A DNA stretch of 64,000 bases from Polynucleobacter sp. 80A-SIGWE (GTDB lineage Bacteria; Pseudomonadota; Gammaproteobacteria; Burkholderiales; Burkholderiaceae): positions 124,001 to 188,000 of the forward strand of contig NZ_JACVOR010000002.1 in assembly GCF_018882295.1 (NCBI RefSeq). Direction: 5' to 3'. How positions within the stretch are numbered: the stretch's first letter is position 1; every line of letters begins with the position of its first letter. Below are positions 59,407 through 64,000 of the stretch, piece after piece. The translations under genes and the position numbers were made by a program. The notes under the pieces are model-generated. The model was not told the origin of the DNA and ran no database searches. It saw nothing but the letters and a program-made list of their open reading frames with translations.

Positions 59407-59874
59407 ATGTTGCTCATTATTGCCTTCATCGTCAATGCATCTCTAGCGCTCCTAGCGATTCTGCTTCATTACGAGGCGCTTTTTCAGTTAGATAGATTGC
59501 TGCCTAAGTTGGCTCATATTGCCCCCCGTTTTAGGGTGCTAGTAGGGGTTGGTGCCATCTTCATGGCACACGTGGCAGAGATCTGGCTATTTGCCTTTGG
59601 CTATTTCTTTACCTTGCAGTTCCCTTCCATGGGAGGCCTTGTTGGCAACCTCTCAGGACACGGCATCTTGCTTGATTGTGCCTATCTATCATTCGTTACC
59701 TTTACGACCTTAGGTTACGGGGAGATTGTGGCGCAGGGTTACTTGAGATATCTCACTGGGGTAGAGGCGCTAACTGGCTTCATCCTCATTACTTGGTCTG
59801 CTTCATTTCTATTTATTGAAATGCAGAAATACTGGACCACTTACAAAAATACCCAGACTAAGCAATATAAATAA
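59407..59874 (+). CDS. Small channel-like inner-membrane protein (paralogue C)
   Basis: The protein has 155 aa from this ATG, preferred since GGGGGA lies upstream; an in-frame ATG at 59389 falls in the hairpin loop without a binding site. Membrane segments: LLIIAFIVNASLALLAILLH, VGAIFMAHVAEIWLFAFGYF, and ALTGFILITWSASFLFIEMQ. The pore loop SFVTFTTLGYGEIVAQGYLR keeps a full TLGYGE filter, so a potassium-type channel is likely. Related to 22149 and 42579, whose filters are altered. Confidence 0.8.
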   Translation: MLLIIAFIVNASLALLAILLHYEALFQLDRLLPKLAHIAPRFRVLVGVGAIFMAHVAEIWLFAFGYFFTLQFPSMGGLVGNLSGHGILLDCAYLSFVTFTTLGYGEIVAQGYLRYLTGVEALTGFILITWSASFLFIEMQKYWTTYKNTQTKQYK

Positions 59875-59888
59875 GCCAGGCTTATTTG

Positions 59889-60785
59889 TTAAAACTCTTT
59901 CATGAGTCGGACAGCAAGTAAGCGCGTTTGAACAAAGCCATTTTTGACTTCCATGTCTCTGCCATATTGCAGTGAGAATCTACCAATTGGCGTATGTGCT
60001 TGACCGCTTAATAAAAAACGCTGAGTGTTGACGACATTATTCAAGGAATTGTTATTGATTGCGGTAGCGCCACCAGTCACATAAAAATAGGATGCGCCTA
60101 CTGTGAATATTTCGTTAATGCGATAGATTGGTCCAAGCTGGGTGGTGGTGAGCGGTTTTTGTGTCAATGAAGCAGTGGTAGTGGTTCCAGTGCATGCAAG
60201 GCCGCATTGACTATTACCCCCAAACCACATCGTATCGACTGCGATCATCCCATCAATACTGCTGGTGATCGGAGTCTGAAAACCCAGTTGTAGATCTGTT
60301 CTAAAGCGGTTCTCTCCAGTATTAAATGCCCTTTGGCTAGAGTAGCTGCCAGTTGGGCTAATGAGATATCCTGCTAAGCCAAGATAGGTTCTAGTCGCTC
60401 TGTTATGATACGGCCAGATTGCAGTGGCAAGGGTGAGATCGCCGATCCCGCTATCACTAGAAAAGCCTGATAGAGAGCCAGCTGGTTTGACAGTTCCATA
60501 AGGCAACTGAATATAGGTGACAGCAGGTAGCTCGCCAAGCGAGAAAGTTCTGGCGCCACGCAGAATTGCACTTTGAGTATCGATGACGGGGCTTGCGTAT
60601 GGCGCCCTCGAGACACTAGAGCCATTGCTGTAAAGCGTAGAGTTCTCGGTATTGAGGTAACTAATCGTCACATAATTTTTATTGGGCAGTGGAGCAACAA
60701 TATCGTTGGGTTGCAAGTCGACTGCCCACGTCATAAATGACGTGAAAAGGGTGCACAAGAGAAAGGTGACTCGAAGGAAATACAT
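59889..60785 (-). CDS. Outer-membrane protein of the phenol-degradation MetA type (PF13557-like)
   Basis: The protein has 298 aa. A signal peptide (LRVTFLLCTLFTSFMTWA) precedes LQPNDIVAPLPNKNYVTISY. The segments GIGDLTLATAIWPYHNRATR, YLGLAGYLISPTGSYSSQRA, RFRTDLQLGFQTPITSSIDG and TQLGPIYRINEIFTVGASYF match the MetA-pathway barrel family, often annotated as transporter. It is probably a channel for hydrophobic compounds. It converges with the channel gene, with 14 bp between the stops. Confidence 0.83.
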   Translation of the reverse strand: MYFLRVTFLLCTLFTSFMTWAVDLQPNDIVAPLPNKNYVTISYLNTENSTLYSNGSSVSRAPYASPVIDTQSAILRGARTFSLGELPAVTYIQLPYGTVKPAGSLSGFSSDSGIGDLTLATAIWPYHNRATRTYLGLAGYLISPTGSYSSQRAFNTGENRFRTDLQLGFQTPITSSIDGMIAVDTMWFGGNSQCGLACTGTTTTASLTQKPLTTTQLGPIYRINEIFTVGASYFYVTGGATAINNNSLNNVVNTQRFLLSGQAHTPIGRFSLQYGRDMEVKNGFVQTRLLAVRLMKEF

Positions 60786-60956
60786 AGCGCTCGTATTTTA
60801 GCGAGTGCTTGCTATAAAGGCGATGATTTTGATTGGTATTTACCGTCAACGATTACCAATATTGCTTCTTTAAACCATATAAAATATGGTTTTTATGTCT
60901 AAATTCCATAAGCCTTATAAGTTTTGTGGGCTTTCATTTTTCTCATTTAAGGCTTT

Positions 60957-61580
60957 ATGTTGCTCATCTCAAGGTTGTTCGTTTTTCTTTTTGCATTGAT
61001 TCTAGTGGGCTGTCAGTCAACCGGGAGTGATGGAAAGCCCTTGACCGAGCAAGAGATTCTGCAGAAACGACAAGCTACTCTAGCGATGTCGAAGACGGGC
61101 TTAGCAGCTTTAATTAAACAAAATCCAGCGATCCAAAAAGAGATCGAAGCTGCCCCAGGGTATGCAGTCTTTGATACAACGAATGTGAATGTTGTGTTGC
61201 TGGTGCTTGCCAGGGGTGAGGGTGTGCTGTTTGATAAGCGCCGTCCAACCCCCGTCTTTATGGAGGCAATGAAAACTGGTGAGGGAGTCGGTGCGGGGTA
61301 TCAGCAGCAGTACCAGGTCATCATCTTTAAAAATACGGACGCTATCGATCAGTTCTTATTAACTTCAATCGATGGACAGCGTGGCGGCATGGACGTTGAT
61401 GCCAATTTCTCTGCAGGTTCTGGTGGAACTGTTCGCTCCTTCAATCCGTATATTTCAATTTATACGGTTGGTTTGTCTGGATATGATCTACAGGCAAATT
61501 ATGGTGGAACGCTATACCTGGTCGATAAGCAATTAAACGATGTAAAAACTTTAAACTCCTTACCATCAAAGAGTCAGTAA
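60957..61580 (+). CDS. SYLF/YSC84-domain lipoprotein
   Basis: The protein has 207 aa. A lipobox (LILVGC) gives CQSTGSDGKPLT. The SYLF domain covers AAPGYAVFDTTNVNVVLLVL, ARGEGVLFDKRR, GEGVGAGYQQQYQVIIFKNT and QRGGMDVDANFSAGSG. SYLF proteins bind lipids in eukaryotes; bacterial homologues are outer-membrane or periplasmic lipoproteins of unknown role. It is convergent with the deacetylase gene, with a 1-bp gap. Confidence 0.86.
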   Translation: MLLISRLFVFLFALILVGCQSTGSDGKPLTEQEILQKRQATLAMSKTGLAALIKQNPAIQKEIEAAPGYAVFDTTNVNVVLLVLARGEGVLFDKRRPTPVFMEAMKTGEGVGAGYQQQYQVIIFKNTDAIDQFLLTSIDGQRGGMDVDANFSAGSGGTVRSFNPYISIYTVGLSGYDLQANYGGTLYLVDKQLNDVKTLNSLPSKSQ

Positions 61581-61581
61581 T

Positions 61582-62481
61582 TTACAAAAATTGTTGTTGG
61601 TATCGCAGTGCAGTTTGAATGGTTTGAAAGTGAATATCTACGGTCGACTGAATTTCTCTGCCATAGCCGCCTGCCATGCTAAATGCAATCGGGATGTGGT
61701 GATCTAAGCCATACTGAAAAACGCATTCGTCTCGCTGGCGCATGCCATCTTTACTAATGCTGAGCTTTCCTAGGCGGTCTCCTTCATGTGGATCAGCGCC
61801 AGCTAGATAAATAATGAAATCAGGCTTGAATCTATTGAGCCTTTCTAAACCTTGATTAAGAGCGCTGAGGTAATCACCATCTTCACATCCATTGGGTAGC
61901 CCAATATCTAAATCGCTTTGCTCTTTAGTAAATGGGAAATTATTTTCACCATGGATAGAGAGGGTAAATATAGAGGCATCATTTTGCAGAATGGATGCCG
62001 TGCCATTACCTTGGTGTACATCTAAATCCACAATGGCCACCTTGAGTTTTGGATGAATTTCTTTTTGCAATACTCTTGCTGCAATTGCGGAATCATTAAA
62101 CACGCAGAAGCCGCTACCCATATTGCGATAGGCATGGTGTGTGCCACCCGCAAGATTTGCTGCTAAGCCTTCATTTAATGCGGCTTTGGCGGCTGCGACA
62201 GTAGCCCCGGCCGAGCGTCTAGAGCGCTCCACCATGAGTTCACTCCAAGGAAAGCCAATCTCCTGTTGCTCTTTTGGGCTAAGGCCCCCTGAAATGACTT
62301 TAATCAGATAGTGAGGGTCATGGGCATAGAGAATCTGCGTATCGGTAGCGGCTGGTGCCTCGACAAGCTCGACCCCATCTAGATTGGTGACCAGGTCTCG
62401 TAGCTGACTGTACTTTTCCATCGGAAAGCGGTGCCCCGGTGGAAGTGGTAAAACATAGTGGTCGGTATAAAAAGCTTTCAA
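61582..62481 (-). CDS. Histone-deacetylase-family (AcuC/HDAC-like) protein
   Basis: The protein has 299 aa from a TTG start chosen for GTGAGG 6 bp upstream and because KAFYTDHYVLPLPPGHRFP is the usual opening; an ATG 27 bp earlier is possible. Zinc-site motifs are complete: GGTHHAYRNMGSGFCVFNDS, VDLDVHQGNGTASI and the LAGADPHEGD segment. Bacterial members remove acetyl groups from small molecules such as polyamines, or from proteins. The substrate here is unknown. Confidence 0.9.
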   Translation of the reverse strand: MKAFYTDHYVLPLPPGHRFPMEKYSQLRDLVTNLDGVELVEAPAATDTQILYAHDPHYLIKVISGGLSPKEQQEIGFPWSELMVERSRRSAGATVAAAKAALNEGLAANLAGGTHHAYRNMGSGFCVFNDSAIAARVLQKEIHPKLKVAIVDLDVHQGNGTASILQNDASIFTLSIHGENNFPFTKEQSDLDIGLPNGCEDGDYLSALNQGLERLNRFKPDFIIYLAGADPHEGDRLGKLSISKDGMRQRDECVFQYGLDHHIPIAFSMAGGYGREIQSTVDIHFQTIQTALRYQQQFL

Positions 62482-62538
62482 AGCCAGCCTCACGCATGCA
62501 GTATGCACATGAGTCTATTCGTTTTTCTATAGGTAAGT

Positions 62539-62718
62539 ATGTCTCGTTCTGAAAAAGCAGGTTTTAAGGGGAATAAATCATTTTTGCCTAGCAAGACTTG
62601 CCTCGTCTGCGGCAAAGAGATGACCTGGCGTAAATCTTGGGCTAAAAACTGGGATGAGGTGAAGTATTGCTCTGACTCCTGTCGCTCTAAAAAGTCTAGC
62701 GCTAAGGCTGAGACCTAA
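62539..62718 (+). CDS. DUF2256 zinc-ribbon protein, 59 aa
   Basis: This short gene reads MSRSEKAGFKGNKSFLPSK..., then TCLVCGKEMTWRKSWAKNWD and VKYCSDSCRSKK, ending at TAA. Two CxxC-like pairs (CLVCG and CSDSC) would bind zinc. The WRKSWAKNWD core is typical of DUF2256. It stands 3 bp before the cry-DASH gene, and DUF2256 proteins are frequently found with cryptochrome or photolyase genes. Function unknown. Confidence 0.88.
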   Translation: MSRSEKAGFKGNKSFLPSKTCLVCGKEMTWRKSWAKNWDEVKYCSDSCRSKKSSAKAET

Positions 62719-62721
62719 TCT

Positions 62722-63978
62722 ATGCGCACATTGATTTACTGGTTTCGTAATGATTTGCGCTTAGCAGATAACCCGGCATTTACGCAGGCCTGCTTGAATG
62801 CGGATTATCTTCTGCCAGTGTATGTACATGACTCAAAAGAGCAAGAACCAGTTTATGGTTTTGAGCGACAAGGGCCGCATCGCCAGGCTTTCTTGAGGGC
62901 ATCCCTGGATGACCTAGGGTCTCAGTTACGCGCACAGGGTTCAGACTTGTTGGAGTTTTCTGGTAAGTCAGCACAGGTGCTGCTGCGCTTACTCAAAGAT
63001 ACGTCTGCACAAGCAATCTATTGCGAACAAATCGAAGCTCCCGAAGAAATTGAGCAAGTGCGAATGTTGCAAGAGCAGGGCGCTGATGTAAAAGAGTTCT
63101 GGCAATCCAGTATGTTGGATCCGCAGACCTTCCCATTTGAGTTGGAAAAAATGCCTGATGTATTTACTGCATTTCGCCGCGAGGTTGAAAAAGCGCGGCT
63201 CAAGTTCGCCCAGTCCATCGATGCGCCCAAGAAAATTCCTTCGCTACCGGCAGCTTTGCCTCAGGGCTCAATATTGCCTTCAAGAGCTCAGTCAGTTTTA
63301 CATCCCTATTTACTAGGAGGAGCTAGCCATGCGCAAGCTCACCTGAAGCAATATCTAGAGCGGCGTTTGCCTGATAGTTATAAAGAGACTCGCAACCAAC
63401 TCATTGGCATGGATTACTCCAGTAAGTTTTCGGCATGGCTTGCCTTGGGCTGTATCTCAGCACGTGATATTGCCGCGCAACTGAATGAGTATGAGAATTG
63501 TCATGGCGCCAATGATGGTACTTATTGGCTTTGGTTTGAATTGCTATGGCGTGACTATTTCCGCTTTATTCACTTTAAGTATGGTCAGAAGCTGTATCGC
63601 GCCAGTGGTTTAACTGGCGCCCCCGTAAGTCCCTCGTACACATCTAGCTTTGAGCAATGGCGTACCGGCAATACCGGCACTGAACTAGTGGATGCGGGCA
63701 TGCTCGAATTACATCAAAGCGCTTATCTCTCCAATCGCATGCGTCAGATTGTGGCAAGTTACTGGATATACGATATGAAGGGCGACTGGCGTGCTGGCGC
63801 AGCCTGGTTTGAATCTCAGTTAATAGACTATGACGTTTACAGCAATCAGGGTAATTGGCTGTATATCGCTGGACGTGGAACAGATCCTAGAGGAGGCAGG
63901 CCATTTAATGTTGCCAAGCAAACTCAGGATCATGATGCTCAGGGAGTCTATCGCAAACTTTGGCTCTCACCTGAGTAA
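62722..63978 (+). CDS. Cryptochrome/photolyase of the DASH family
   Basis: The protein has 418 aa. The N-terminal antenna domain begins RTLIYWFRNDLRLADNPAFT. The FAD domain contains YSSKFSAWLALGCISARDIA, GTYWLWFELLWRDYFRFIHF, YLSNRMRQIVASYWIYDMKG and YDVYSNQGNWLYIAGRGTDP. The WFELLWRDYFRF and GRGTDPRGG segments are hallmarks of DASH proteins, which repair cyclobutane dimers in single-stranded DNA. Transcribed with DUF2256 upstream. Complete within the window. Confidence 0.93.
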   Translation: MRTLIYWFRNDLRLADNPAFTQACLNADYLLPVYVHDSKEQEPVYGFERQGPHRQAFLRASLDDLGSQLRAQGSDLLEFSGKSAQVLLRLLKDTSAQAIYCEQIEAPEEIEQVRMLQEQGADVKEFWQSSMLDPQTFPFELEKMPDVFTAFRREVEKARLKFAQSIDAPKKIPSLPAALPQGSILPSRAQSVLHPYLLGGASHAQAHLKQYLERRLPDSYKETRNQLIGMDYSSKFSAWLALGCISARDIAAQLNEYENCHGANDGTYWLWFELLWRDYFRFIHFKYGQKLYRASGLTGAPVSPSYTSSFEQWRTGNTGTELVDAGMLELHQSAYLSNRMRQIVASYWIYDMKGDWRAGAAWFESQLIDYDVYSNQGNWLYIAGRGTDPRGGRPFNVAKQTQDHDAQGVYRKLWLSPE

Positions 63979-64000
63979 GTTTTTACAGTTTTTCTACTTC

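Overview
The window looks like the chromosome of a freshwater-type betaproteobacterium of the Burkholderiales, probably Polynucleobacter or a close relative. The grounds are a moderate GC content (low to mid 40s % by eye), short intergenic gaps, a TctC/Bug solute receptor beside a CaiB-type CoA transferase and HMG-CoA lyase, a pqiA-pqiA-pqiB-pqiC operon, and a DUF2256 gene next to a DASH cryptochrome. The genus is inferred; nothing in the window proves it.

Positions 66-17730 are a genomic island. An intact tRNA gene with anticodon CAT (35-111) carries a 47-bp 3' segment that recurs perfectly at 17684-17730 without the 5' half, so the repeats are attL and attR. The island holds two tyrosine recombinases, an EVE-like/HNH nuclease divergent from a DUF4145 gene, an ExoX-like exonuclease with a DUF3820 tail, two tandem modules of an AraC-type regulator divergent from a large autotransporter (one trimeric YadA-like, one classical), and a group of unrecognised genes around a 350-bp non-coding stretch with nested inverted repeats. 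A 14-bp palindrome, consensus GTTCYRGATTGAAC, recurs across the island and may be the operator of an island regulator.

From 17944 to about 52100 lies a paralogue-rich, mostly plus-strand block devoted to the cell envelope. It holds four exported Ntn-type linear amide hydrolases (choloylglycine hydrolase/penicillin V acylase family), four exported amidohydrolases, a secreted lipase-like alpha/beta hydrolase, a patatin-like lipoprotein, OmpA-type and COG4315 lipoproteins, six predicted outer-membrane barrel proteins, two small channel-like membrane proteins and the Pqi lipid-transport operon. Two paralogous two-component systems, each a 7TMR-DISM histidine kinase overlapping an OmpR-type regulator, sit inside it. 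Phased TTGTAAG-like direct repeats precede several of the hydrolase and envelope genes and could be the regulators' binding sites. The second two-component system is flanked by duplicated outer-membrane gene pairs, and the second gene of each pair is almost identical at the DNA level.

From 52113 to the end the content is ordinary chromosome. There is a nitroreductase, a LysR regulator divergent from a CoA-transferase/HMG-CoA-lyase/TctC-receptor/VOC/cupin catabolic operon, a spermidine-synthase-like methyltransferase-fold protein, small conserved proteins, a third channel-like protein whose ribosome binding site lies in a hairpin, a phenol-MetA-type outer-membrane protein, a SYLF lipoprotein, an HDAC-family deacetylase, DUF2256 and a complete cry-DASH. 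No rRNA, CRISPR array or transposase was seen.
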